Assembly: GCA_002753155.1 (NCBI GenBank)
Contig: PDZW01000026.1
Coordinates: 1 to 43,491, forward strand
DNA: 43,491 nt
Direction: 5' to 3'
From: Alphaproteobacteria bacterium WMHbin7
GTDB taxonomy: Bacteria; Pseudomonadota; Alphaproteobacteria; Rhodospirillales; WMHbin7
Shown here one piece after another: positions 26,133-33,968 of this stretch. Position 1 is the first letter of the stretch; each line of letters opens with the position of its first letter. The translations under genes and the position numbers were made by a program. The notes under the pieces were generated by a model, which did not search any database, was not told the DNA's origin, and saw only the letters and a list, made by a program, of their open reading frames with translations.

Positions 26133-26711
26133 ATGATCGAAATCCGAATTCACGGCCGCGGCGGCCAGGGCAACGTGGTCGCCGCCTATGTGCTTGCCGG
26201 AGCCGCCTTCGAGGAAGGCATGCGCTGCCAGGCCTTCCCCAATTTCGGCGCCGAGCGCCGGGGCGCCCCCGTGGTCGCCTTCGTGCGCATTGCCGAAAAG
26301 CCCATCTTGCGCCGCTGCCAGGTCGAGGCCCCCGGTTTCCTGATCATCCAGGATGAAAGCCTTCTGCATATTCCCTCCGTGCTGGAGGGGCTTAAGGACA
26401 AGGGGGGTGTGCTGGTCAATTCCCTGAAGAGCTCGGAAGAACTGACCAAGGAATATGGTCGCCCGATGATTGCCCTGGCGGGCAGCCAGATGGCCCAGGA
26501 AATCGTAGGGCGCCCTCTGGCCAACGTGGCCTTGCTTTCGGCCTTTCTGACACTTTCCGCCATTCTGCCGCTTGAAGCATTGAAGAAGGCTCTGTCCAAG
26601 CGCTTCAAGGGCGAGGTGCTGGAGAAGAACCTGAAACTGATCGACGAGGTGGGCGCTCATGTGAGCGCCGGCCAGTGGAAGAAGGAGGCCAAGCATGTTG
26701 CATGCGCTTGA
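26133..26711 (+). CDS. 2-oxoacid:acceptor oxidoreductase gamma subunit
   Basis: A 192-aa gamma subunit. HGRGGQGNVVAA is the family's glycine-rich opening, followed by AFPNFGAERRGAPVVAF. The gamma subunit is part of the thiamine-diphosphate/iron-sulfur enzyme that decarboxylates a 2-oxoacid to its CoA ester using ferredoxin or, through a partner flavoprotein, NAD(P). It is the first of four genes in the order gamma-alpha-beta-flavoprotein/ferredoxin. Pyruvate, 2-oxoglutarate and phenylglyoxylate are all possible substrates. GGGAGAG precedes the ATG. It overlaps the next gene by 17 bp. Confidence 0.88.
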   Translation: MIEIRIHGRGGQGNVVAAYVLAGAAFEEGMRCQAFPNFGAERRGAPVVAFVRIAEKPILRRCQVEAPGFLIIQDESLLHIPSVLEGLKDKGGVLVNSLKSSEELTKEYGRPMIALAGSQMAQEIVGRPLANVALLSAFLTLSAILPLEALKKALSKRFKGEVLEKNLKLIDEVGAHVSAGQWKKEAKHVACA

Positions 26712-27867
26712 AGGCTCGCAGGCCATTGCCCAGGCGGTAGCACTCTGCCGCCCCGGTGTCGTCGCGGCCTATCCCATCACGCCGCAAACGCATATCGTCG
26801 AGAATATTTCCAAGCTGGTCGCCGACGGCAAGCTGAAATGCGAATTTGTCAGCGTCGAAAGCGAGTTCTCGGCGGCCTCGGTGGTCCTGGGTGCTTCGGC
26901 CGCCGGATCGCGCTCCTATACCGCCTCCTCCTCGCAGGGCATCTTGCTGATGGCCGAGGTTCTGTTCGACATCGCGGGCATGCGCCTGCCGGTGGTGATG
27001 ACCTGCGCCAACCGCGCCATCTCGGCCCCCATCAACATTTGGAACGATCACCAAGATTCGATGACGGTGCGCGATTCGGGCTGGATTCAGTTGCATTGCG
27101 CCGACAATCAGGAGGCCATCGACACCTCGATTCAGGCCTTTCGCATCGCCGAGCGGACTGAGTTGCCGGTCATGGTCTGCATGGACGGGTTCGTTCTCAC
27201 CCATACGCTGGAAGTGGTCGACATGCCCTCGGCCGAGCAGGTGGATTCCTACCTGCCGCCCTTCACCTTCAAGAACAAGCTGGACCCCAAGCATCCTTTA
27301 AGCCTGGGCACCCTGGTGGGCCCGGAATATTACACCGAAGCGCGCTACTCGTTGCACCGCGCCCTGGAAAAAGCCCTGCCCGAAATCGAGGCGGCGGATG
27401 CGGACTGGGCCAAAATCTGCGGGCGCGCCGCGGGCGGATTGCTGACGGTCGAGGGGCCCGAAAACGCCACCACGGCTGTGCTGGCCATGGGATCGGTGGT
27501 TTCCACCCTGACCGAATCCAACGAGATGTTGCCCGGCAACAAGCGGGTCAAGATTATCAAGCTGCGCTCGTTCCGCCCCTTTCCCATCGAGGCTTTGCAA
27601 ATGGCCTGCCAGGGACTGAAGGAGTTGATCGTGCTGGAACGCGCCTTCTCGCCGGGTTTGGGCGGCATTCTGGGCACCGAAGTTCGGGCCGCCCTGGCGG
27701 GCATGCAAAAGCCGCCGCAAGTGCGCAATTTCACGGTGGGTTTGGGCGGGCGCGACATTCCGATGTCCACGCTCTCCAAGCTGATCAACGCCGCCAAGGC
27801 GCAAGCGCCCGGAGGCTTTGCCATTCTCGATGTGGAGCCCGAGCGGCTGCCACCCGAAGACCGCTGA
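26695..27867 (+). CDS. 2-oxoacid:acceptor oxidoreductase alpha subunit
   Basis: A 390-aa alpha subunit. AAYPITPQTHIVENI near residue 24 is the pyrimidine-binding start of the family, followed by EFVSVESEFSAAS and ASSSQGILLMAEVLF. A HTLEVVDMPS segment occurs near residue 165, with a C-terminal transketolase-like domain from about 255. This arrangement is that of PorA/PadG-type subunits rather than the fused NifJ form. AAGGAGG lies just before the ATG. Confidence 0.9.
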   Translation: MLHALEGSQAIAQAVALCRPGVVAAYPITPQTHIVENISKLVADGKLKCEFVSVESEFSAASVVLGASAAGSRSYTASSSQGILLMAEVLFDIAGMRLPVVMTCANRAISAPINIWNDHQDSMTVRDSGWIQLHCADNQEAIDTSIQAFRIAERTELPVMVCMDGFVLTHTLEVVDMPSAEQVDSYLPPFTFKNKLDPKHPLSLGTLVGPEYYTEARYSLHRALEKALPEIEAADADWAKICGRAAGGLLTVEGPENATTAVLAMGSVVSTLTESNEMLPGNKRVKIIKLRSFRPFPIEALQMACQGLKELIVLERAFSPGLGGILGTEVRAALAGMQKPPQVRNFTVGLGGRDIPMSTLSKLINAAKAQAPGGFAILDVEPERLPPEDR

Positions 27868-27881
27868 AGGAGTGCCGCACG

Positions 27882-28937
27882 ATGGATAGCACGAAGCTCA
27901 AGCAGGAAATCCAGGAGCGCCGCCGTCAGGCCCAATCGGCCCCCAGCGAGTCGATGCCCGTCGAACACAATATGGCGGAATTGCGCAAGCTTCAGCCGCG
28001 CTATCGGGGCCTTGAGGCTGGGCACCGCGCCTGCCAGGGCTGCGGCGAGGCCCTGGCCGCCCGTCTGGTCACCGAGGCCGCCGGACCCGACGTGATTCTG
28101 ACCAACGCCACGGGTTGCCTTGAGGTCTTCACCACACCCTGGCCGCAATCGGCCTGGCGCCTTCCTTGGATTCACTCGCTGTTCGAAAATTCTGCGGCCA
28201 TTGCCTCGGGCGTCGAGGCGGCCTTGAAGGCGCAGGGGCGCAAGACCAAGGTGATCGCCCAGGGCGGCGACGGCGGCACCTTCGATATCGGCTTTCAGGC
28301 CCTGTCGGGCATGCTGGAGCGTCAGCACAACATCCTTTACGTCTGCTACGACAACGAAGCCTACATGAATACCGGCATTCAACGATCAGGCAGCACACCG
28401 CACGCCGCCATGACCACCACCAGCCCACCCGGCAAGGAACGCATGGGCAAACGGCATCTGAAGAAGGACCTGCTTTCCATCATCGCGGCCCACCACATTC
28501 CCTATGCCGCCTCGGCTTCGGTGGCCTATCCCGCCGATATTCGCCGGAAAGTGCGCCGCGCCGTATCGATCGAAGGCCCCACCTTCCTGCTGATCCACAG
28601 CCCCTGTCCCCTGGGCTGGGGCATCGACAGCGAGATTTCGATCGAAGTGGCGCGCCTGGCCGTGCAGACCGGCCTGTTCCCGGTGGTTGAACTTGAGCGG
28701 GGCGAGTTGACCGGCGTGATGCCCATTCGCCATCCCAGGCCGGTCGCCGACTATCTGAAACTTCAGAACCGCTTCAAGCACCTCTTCACCGATGATCCAA
28801 GAGCCAGGGAGGAGCGCGAACATCTGCAAGCCCTGGCCGATCACAATATCGAGATCTATCAATTGAAGGGCGATGGCATGGATGCGCTTGACACCGACGG
28901 CGCCGATACGGTGCGCCGCGGCGGAATGGTCGATTAG
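27882..28937 (+). CDS. 2-oxoacid:acceptor oxidoreductase beta subunit (TPP-binding)
   Basis: A 351-aa beta subunit carrying thiamine diphosphate and a [4Fe-4S] cluster. The ACQGCGE motif is followed by ATGCLEVFTTPWP, WIHSLFENSAAIASG and the TPP/Mg motif GGDGGTFDIGFQAL ... NEAYMNTG. There is an N-terminal extension of about 45 charged residues before the cysteine motif. Sequence alone cannot separate pyruvate synthase from phenylglyoxylate dehydrogenase. AAGGAG precedes the ATG; the next gene starts 13 bp after the stop. Confidence 0.9.
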   Translation: MDSTKLKQEIQERRRQAQSAPSESMPVEHNMAELRKLQPRYRGLEAGHRACQGCGEALAARLVTEAAGPDVILTNATGCLEVFTTPWPQSAWRLPWIHSLFENSAAIASGVEAALKAQGRKTKVIAQGGDGGTFDIGFQALSGMLERQHNILYVCYDNEAYMNTGIQRSGSTPHAAMTTTSPPGKERMGKRHLKKDLLSIIAAHHIPYAASASVAYPADIRRKVRRAVSIEGPTFLLIHSPCPLGWGIDSEISIEVARLAVQTGLFPVVELERGELTGVMPIRHPRPVADYLKLQNRFKHLFTDDPRAREEREHLQALADHNIEIYQLKGDGMDALDTDGADTVRRGGMVD

Positions 28938-28950
28938 GAAAGGGCCACAG

Positions 28951-30636
28951 ATGAAACAGCTCTCGCGCGGCGCTTTCGCCCTTCCTGGAACGTCGCTTGA
29001 CTTCAAGACGGGCACTTGGCGCAACGAAATGCCGGTGCATAACCATTTTGGCGCACCCTGCCATGTCGCCTGCCCGGCGGGCGAGGATGCCCAGGCCTAT
29101 ATCGCCAAGCTGATGGAGGGCCATGAAAAAGAGGCCTGGGAAATTCTGGTCAGCGCCAATCCCCTGCCCGCCACCACGGCCCGCGTCTGCCCGCATTTCT
29201 GCGAGCAGGCCTGCAATCGAAAGCATATGGATCAGCCGATTGCCATTCATCTGATCGAGCGCTATCTGGGCGACGAGGCGATTAAACATAATTGGGCCTA
29301 TCCGCTCGATGCGAAGAAAAGCGATGGCGAGCCCGTCTGCGTTGTGGGTGCGGGGCCTGCGGGCCTGTCGGCAGCCTATCATCTGCGCCGTTTGGGCCAT
29401 CCCGTTACCCTGATCGATGCTCTGCCCGAACCGGGCGGCCTTTTGCGCACCGCCATTCCAGTTACCCGTCTGCCCAGGGACGTGCTGGATGCGGAAATTG
29501 GCCGACTGTTGAAGCTGGGCATTACCTTCAAGCCACGCACGGCTTTGGGCCGCGATGTCCGCCTGGAAGACCTTTTGGCCCAGCATGCCTATGTGTTCCT
29601 GGCCCCGGGTGCTGCCAAAAGCCGCCATTGGAGCGTTGATGGCGCGGTGCCGGGCGATTTGCGCGAGGGTTTGGGCCTTTTGAAGGAATGGCTGATCGTG
29701 GGCGATATTCCCAAGCCCAAGTCGGTTGCCATCCATGGCGGCGGCAATACGGCAGTCGATCTGGCCCGCGTCATGAAACGCGCTGGCGTCGCTGAGGTGC
29801 ATGTGATCACCGCCTCGGGCCTGCCCGGCCCGGACGCCGATCCCAAGGATGTGCTGAACGTAGTCCCGCGCGAATTCGACCAGGCGGTCGAGGAGGGCAT
29901 CGTTTTCCACGCCCACCGCACCATTCAGCGGCTGCTCATGCGCGGCTCGAAACTGGTGGGCCTGGAAATGGTCCATTTGAAGAAGCTGCCCGGGGCGGGG
30001 GGGCGCTCGTCACGCGTCGCTTTCGAGGGAACGGAAACCGTTCTGCATGTCGAGATGGTGGTGCCCGCCATCGGCGAGGTGGTCGATGGAACGGGCTTTG
30101 AAAGCCTGCTGGGCCAGGCAGATTACTTCAGGGCCGATCCTTTGGGCCAGATCACCGCCTCGGACCGCGTGCTGGTGGGCGGAGACGCCAGGGGCGACCG
30201 TGGCACGGTCACCGCCGCCATCGGCGATGGCCGCCTGGCCGCCGCCACCATTCACGCCAAGCTGACAGGGGAGGCCCTGCCCGACCCCAAGCGGCGCCCC
30301 TTCATCGGTTACGACAAACTGAACGTGAATTATTTCGAGCCCTCGCCCAGGGCCGAGGAAGCCATGCTTCCCGTGGGCAAGCGTACTGATACCGATGAAA
30401 TCGAGGGCGGCCTGACCAGGGCGCAGGTCACGCATGAAATCGGACGCTGCTTTTCCTGCGGCAACTGCTTGGCCTGCGACAATTGTTGGACGCTGTGCCC
30501 CGACAATGCCGTGATCAAGACCCAGGAGCGGGCCAAGGACGGATCGCACTATGTCTTCGATTATGAATATTGCAAGGGCTGCGGGCTGTGTGCCCACGAA
30601 TGCCCTAGCGGCTATATCATCATGACTCCAGACTGA
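28951..30636 (+). CDS. GltD-like FAD/NAD(P) oxidoreductase fused to a 2[4Fe-4S] ferredoxin
   Basis: A 561-aa flavoprotein, probably linking the 2-oxoacid oxidoreductase to NAD(P). The N-terminus has the glutamate synthase small-subunit cysteine set (CHVACPAGED, then CPHFCEQAC). The FAD-binding VCVVGAGPAGLSAAYHL follows near residue 130, then a second nucleotide motif AIHGGGNTAVDLARV. The last ~80 residues are a ferredoxin domain with CFSCGNCLACDNCWTLCP and CKGCGLCAHECP. Aromatoleum's PadE-I enzyme uses a separate flavin subunit (PadH); here flavin and ferredoxin are one chain. AGGAAAGGG precedes the ATG at 28951. Confidence 0.88.
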   Translation: MKQLSRGAFALPGTSLDFKTGTWRNEMPVHNHFGAPCHVACPAGEDAQAYIAKLMEGHEKEAWEILVSANPLPATTARVCPHFCEQACNRKHMDQPIAIHLIERYLGDEAIKHNWAYPLDAKKSDGEPVCVVGAGPAGLSAAYHLRRLGHPVTLIDALPEPGGLLRTAIPVTRLPRDVLDAEIGRLLKLGITFKPRTALGRDVRLEDLLAQHAYVFLAPGAAKSRHWSVDGAVPGDLREGLGLLKEWLIVGDIPKPKSVAIHGGGNTAVDLARVMKRAGVAEVHVITASGLPGPDADPKDVLNVVPREFDQAVEEGIVFHAHRTIQRLLMRGSKLVGLEMVHLKKLPGAGGRSSRVAFEGTETVLHVEMVVPAIGEVVDGTGFESLLGQADYFRADPLGQITASDRVLVGGDARGDRGTVTAAIGDGRLAAATIHAKLTGEALPDPKRRPFIGYDKLNVNYFEPSPRAEEAMLPVGKRTDTDEIEGGLTRAQVTHEIGRCFSCGNCLACDNCWTLCPDNAVIKTQERAKDGSHYVFDYEYCKGCGLCAHECPSGYIIMTPD

Positions 30637-30662
30637 AGCGGGTAAATTTCATAGCCGTTTCC

Positions 30663-30691
30663 TTGACTTTCGGGCACTTGGCCCGCATTCT
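30663..30691 (+). promoter_or_regulatory. Possible promoter of the 204-aa exported protein
   Basis: TTGACT (30663-30668), 17-bp spacer, CATTCT (30686-30691). The -35 is good and the -10 weak. It would give a leader of about 28 nt with GGGAAGGGGG as ribosome site. Confidence 0.35.
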
Positions 30692-30725
30692 CGGGGCTTG
30701 GCAGACCAGGGAAGGGGGCTCATTG

Positions 30726-31340
30726 ATGACCCGTTTGGCAGTTTTTCTTGTTGCGGCGGCAATTTTGGCGCTGAGTGGGCCGTTATCGGCCCAGACGCAA
30801 GACCGCATCGAGGCCAAGCTGTCGACCCTGTCCTTTGCCGCCATTGATCGTTCCCAGCCTCTTCAGGTGCGCCTGCAAGACGATTCGGATGACAACAAGG
30901 CCGTGAAGGCGGCGTTGGAGCAGGCCCTGACCCAGGCGGGCTTTCGCCTGGCTCCCGACGCCCGGTTTGTCATGACCTTTGACGCCACGAATTCCCTGAC
31001 CAACAATCTGTCTTCGCGCCCCACCGTTTTTTCCGTCGATGGCCATAAAAGCTCGGCGGGCGGCGATACGGTCGAGGCCCGCGTCAAACTGTTTTCGACC
31101 GGCGAGGACAGTGTACTGAAGCGCAGGCCCGACGAGGGGCCGCAGGGCACGGCGGGCAGTGTGCGCCTTGATCTTGGGCTGATGGATCGCGCCGATGGCA
31201 AGCGTCTTTGGCAGGGCTGGGCACAGGTTCCGGCCCATAGCTCGGACACGCAAGCCCTTACCCGTGCCCTGGCTACGCCTCTGGTCGGCCATATCGGTCA
31301 GGCCGTGCGCAACAAGGCCGTGCCGGTTTCTCTGAAATAG
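30726..31340 (+). CDS. Exported hypothetical protein, 204 aa
   Basis: The signal peptide runs to about residue 22 (TRLAVFLVAAAILALSGPLSAQ, cleaved near Ala22). The mature part is mostly beta with repeated charged/hydrophobic alternation, and holds AALEQALTQAGFRLAPDARFVMTF near residue 65 and a VRLDLGLMDRADGKRLWQGWAQ segment. The latter looks like small periplasmic or outer-membrane proteins of unknown function that describe a value computed over a family of homologous strands. I do not recognise a named family. The ATG at 30726 is supported by a strong purine-rich site. Confidence 0.6.
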   Translation: MTRLAVFLVAAAILALSGPLSAQTQDRIEAKLSTLSFAAIDRSQPLQVRLQDDSDDNKAVKAALEQALTQAGFRLAPDARFVMTFDATNSLTNNLSSRPTVFSVDGHKSSAGGDTVEARVKLFSTGEDSVLKRRPDEGPQGTAGSVRLDLGLMDRADGKRLWQGWAQVPAHSSDTQALTRALATPLVGHIGQAVRNKAVPVSLK

Positions 31341-31346
31341 ATCTGG

Positions 31347-31691
31347 TTATCCCTGCACCAGCTTGAGGCGGTGGTCGAGCCTTGTCACCACCTCCTCGAT
31401 GCGCTGTGCCTGCATCAGACGTTGCGCCCCCTGCGACACCAGAAAATCGCCCCCCGGCCCCAGGCTGCCTGGGCGGAATTTGGCGATGGTGTAAAGCGGG
31501 CGTTCCATGGCGCTTTTGAAGACGGTGAAGGCCGCCATGCCGGGACTGAGACGGATCGCATAATCGCGCCATTCACCGCGCCCGACCCGCCTGCTGTACA
31601 GAGCCAGAAGCTGGTTGATCTCAGCCCTGGTAAAGCACACCGGATCGGACCGGCGTCGGCGTTCCTCGGTCAGGCGAACCAGCTTACCCAT
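31347..31691 (-). CDS. DUF2794 family protein
   Basis: A 114-aa basic protein. CFTRAEINQLLALYSRRVGRGEWRDYAI and FKSAMERPLYTIAKFRP match the DUF2794 pattern of small alphaproteobacterial proteins, in which GEWRDYA and ERPLY are the hallmarks. AGGACGAG lies before the ATG. It is convergent with the exported-protein gene at 30726, six bases apart. Function unknown. Confidence 0.82.
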   Translation of the reverse strand: MGKLVRLTEERRRRSDPVCFTRAEINQLLALYSRRVGRGEWRDYAIRLSPGMAAFTVFKSAMERPLYTIAKFRPGSLGPGGDFLVSQGAQRLMQAQRIEEVVTRLDHRLKLVQG

Positions 31692-31723
31692 CGTCTCGTC
31701 CTGATGTGTGACAAGGGCTATTG

Positions 31724-31749
31724 TTGACCAGCCGCACGGCAGCGGTCAA
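31724..31749 (-). promoter_or_regulatory. Inverted repeat upstream of the DUF2794 gene
   Basis: TTGACC and GGTCAA flank 14 bp. On the minus strand the first arm could serve as a -35, with the second arm lying where the -10 would be, so the pair might be an operator. No good -10 is seen. The site lies in the gap between two minus-strand genes. Confidence 0.3.
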
Positions 31750-31770
31750 TGATTCGGATTCAGTGGAAAA

Positions 31771-32148
31771 TCAGCGCCTTACCGTGGATTGCCGGTCATA
31801 GGCCTCAACACCCACCGCCTGCGCCCCATCTTGGAAAGGATCGGGTTCGCGGTAGCAGCTCACCTGACCCAGCGTGCGGTAGCAATAGACATCGGGACGT
31901 TGCAAGGGCGGATTGCGGCTGACGCAATATTGGCCCTCGTCCTTGGCCCTTATGGTCGAGCAATCCTTGCCTGTCACCAACGAGGTGACATGGTCGCTGG
32001 CCGTGCGTCCCGTGGCCACCAGAGAAACCACCTCGGCCTGCAAGAAGCCGCTGGTCATGGGATATTGCCCGGTCGTCATATCGTAGCCGCAGGCCCCCGC
32101 CAGCAAGGGCAGGGCCAGAACGGCAAGACGGAAAAATAGCTTTTTCAT
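31771..32148 (-). CDS. Small putative lipoprotein, 125 aa
   Basis: A lipoprotein-like signal (MKKLFFRLAVLALPLLAGAC) puts the lipidated Cys at residue 20, although -3 is Ala rather than the preferred Leu. The mature part has three or four further Cys (KDCSTIR, QYCVSRN, YCYRTLGQVSCYRE), suggesting one or two disulfides. The GQVSCYRE-type ending recurs in small proteobacterial outer-membrane-anchored proteins of unknown function. It lies downstream of the cobalamin adenosyltransferase, separated by a hairpin. Confidence 0.6.
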   Translation of the reverse strand: MKKLFFRLAVLALPLLAGACGYDMTTGQYPMTSGFLQAEVVSLVATGRTASDHVTSLVTGKDCSTIRAKDEGQYCVSRNPPLQRPDVYCYRTLGQVSCYREPDPFQDGAQAVGVEAYDRQSTVRR

Positions 32149-32166
32149 GGTGTTCCAAGCCTCTTT

Positions 32167-32194
32167 ACCGGCTTACAGACTATCAAAAGCCGGT
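32167..32194. repeat. 8-bp hairpin between cobalamin transferase and lipoprotein genes
   Basis: ACCGGCTT (32167-32174) and AAGCCGGT (32187-32194) pair around a 12-nt loop. There is no T-run on either side, so it is either a weak terminator or a 5' leader structure of the lipoprotein message. Confidence 0.4.
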
Positions 32195-32216
32195 TAAGGA
32201 ATGCTGAATCCAGATG

Positions 32217-32774
32217 TCAGCGGTTAGCGCCAGGAATCCACAAGATATCGTTGTCTCCCTGACCATTCAGGCTGCGGGACATGACGAACAAAAGATCGGA
32301 GAGGCGGTTGGCATAAGCCAGCGCCTGGGGGTTGATCGCTTCTTCCTCCGCCAGGGCAGAGATCAGGCGCTCAGCCCGGCGCACCACGGTCCTGGCCTGG
32401 TGCAGATGGGCCGAAGCAGGACTTCCCCCCGGCAGAACAAAGGAATCGAGCGGCTTTAGCTTGGCATTCAGGCGATCGATGTCACGCTCCAGGCGCTCGA
32501 CCTGACTTGGCTGAAGGCGCAAGCCCTCGGTCTGCCCGGGTGCGCACAAATCAGCCCCCAGATCGAACAGATCGTTCTGAATGAGGGCCAGCAGGGCATC
32601 GGCATCGGGCTGATCGGCGGTAAAGAGGCGCACCAGACCCAGGGCGGCATTGGCTTCGTCGATCGTGCCATAGGCCTCGACGCGCAGACTGTGCTTGGAA
32701 ACCCGCTCACCGTTGCCCAGCGATGTTTTCCCCTTGTCGCCACCCCTGGTGTAGATGCGTGAAAGAAGGACCAT
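32217..32774 (-). CDS. ATP:cob(I)alamin adenosyltransferase, PduO type
   Basis: A 185-aa PduO/MMAB-type enzyme that makes adenosylcobalamin from cob(I)alamin and ATP. The N-terminal ATP-binding RIYTRGGDKGKTSLG is diagnostic; later RVEAYGTIDEANAALGL and a FVLPGGSPASAHLHQARTVVRRAERL stretch containing the conserved Arg/Glu pair complete the family pattern. The ATG at 32774 (GGGAATGG upstream) matches the usual N-terminus. No cobalamin riboswitch was found nearby. Its product would serve B12-dependent enzymes elsewhere, e.g. methylmalonyl-CoA mutase; that is inference. Confidence 0.93.
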   Translation of the reverse strand: MVLLSRIYTRGGDKGKTSLGNGERVSKHSLRVEAYGTIDEANAALGLVRLFTADQPDADALLALIQNDLFDLGADLCAPGQTEGLRLQPSQVERLERDIDRLNAKLKPLDSFVLPGGSPASAHLHQARTVVRRAERLISALAEEEAINPQALAYANRLSDLLFVMSRSLNGQGDNDILWIPGANR

Positions 32775-32861
32775 CGACCATTCCCTGCCGTTCTTTGATA
32801 TATTCTTCATATAGCGCTTCCCGGCTTGCGCGGCGAGCCTATTTCAGTCCAATCTTCGCCC

Positions 32862-33968
32862 ATGATTCGCCTGTCCCCCACCTTGAGCCTGTATATTGGC
32901 CGCCAGTTCCTGGTAGCCTTTATGGGAACGCTGGCCTGCGTTTCGGGCATCGTTTTGATGTTCGACGTGATCGAACTGGTGCGCCGCGCCTCGGGCAAGC
33001 AGGGCGCCGGATTCCTGGTCCTTCTGGAGATGGCGCTGTGCAAACTGCCGCAGATGGTTCAAACCCTGCTGCCTTTCGCCGTGATGCTGGGGGCCATGAT
33101 CATTTTCTGGCGCCTGACGCGCACACGCGAGTTGGTGGTCACCAGAGCGGCCGGGGTCAGCGTATGGCAGTTCCTGGCTCCTGTCATGTTGCTGGTTTTT
33201 TTCATCGGTGTCTTGATGGTGGTGGCTTTCAATCCCCTGGCCTCTACCCTGTTTTCCCGCTACGAAACCATGCAAGACAAAATTCAGATTCGCCTGTCCA
33301 ATCCCTTAAGCTTCTCTCAAGGCTTCGGGCTTTGGCTGCGAGAATCACAAGGTAACCGCCAGGAAATCATCCATGCCGGGCATGTGCGCCAGGATGGCCA
33401 CAGGCTGTTGCTCTCGAAGGTCAGCATCTTTCACCTGGAAGACAACCGCTTTACCTATCGCCACGATGCCGAGACCGGGCAGATCGCCGACGGACGGATC
33501 GATTTAGATAAGGTGTGGGAAATCGTGCCGGGAAGGCCATCGGAGCCCCGCCCCCACATCACGCTTCCGACGACGCTGACCATTTCGAAGATTCAAGATA
33601 ATTTCTCCTCGCCGGAAACCATGTCCTTCTGGGCGCTTCCGGGCTTTATCAAATTCACCGAGGAGGCGGGCTTTTCGGCCCAGAAGCATCGAATGTATTT
33701 CCAGTCGCTTCTGGCTTCGCCCGTGCTGCTCTGCGCCATGGTGCTGGTGGCCGCTGTCTTTTCGCTTCGGCCCAACCTGCGCATGGGCGGCGTCATGCTT
33801 CGCCTGGGCGGCGGCGTTGCGGCGGGTTTCCTGTTCTTTTTCTTTTCCAAGGTAGCCTTTGCGCTGGGCCTGTCGGCAACGCTTCCCCCCACCCTGGCAG
33901 CCTGGAGCCCGGCCATCGTCACGCTGCTGGTGGGTCTGTCCACACTCTTTCACCTCGAGGACGGGTGA
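32862..33968 (+). CDS. lptG: LPS export ABC transporter permease LptG
   Basis: A 368-aa membrane protein of the LptF/LptG (YjgP/YjgQ) family, part of the LptB2FG complex that extracts lipopolysaccharide from the inner membrane. Six hydrophobic segments are visible, three near the start (to about residue 120) and three at the end, with a periplasmic beta-jellyroll between. The N-terminal TLSLYIGRQFLVAFMGTLACVS with FDVIELVRR identifies LptG rather than LptF. The usual lptF neighbour is absent here. The ATG at 32862 lacks a strong ribosome site. The stop shares bases with the next gene's ATG (TGATG). Confidence 0.87.
   Translation: MIRLSPTLSLYIGRQFLVAFMGTLACVSGIVLMFDVIELVRRASGKQGAGFLVLLEMALCKLPQMVQTLLPFAVMLGAMIIFWRLTRTRELVVTRAAGVSVWQFLAPVMLLVFFIGVLMVVAFNPLASTLFSRYETMQDKIQIRLSNPLSFSQGFGLWLRESQGNRQEIIHAGHVRQDGHRLLLSKVSIFHLEDNRFTYRHDAETGQIADGRIDLDKVWEIVPGRPSEPRPHITLPTTLTISKIQDNFSSPETMSFWALPGFIKFTEEAGFSAQKHRMYFQSLLASPVLLCAMVLVAAVFSLRPNLRMGGVMLRLGGGVAAGFLFFFFSKVAFALGLSATLPPTLAAWSPAIVTLLVGLSTLFHLEDG

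Noticed and set aside
32774..32862. Cobalamin riboswitch before the adenosyltransferase
   Set aside because: Only 88 bp lie between divergent genes and no B12-box was seen.
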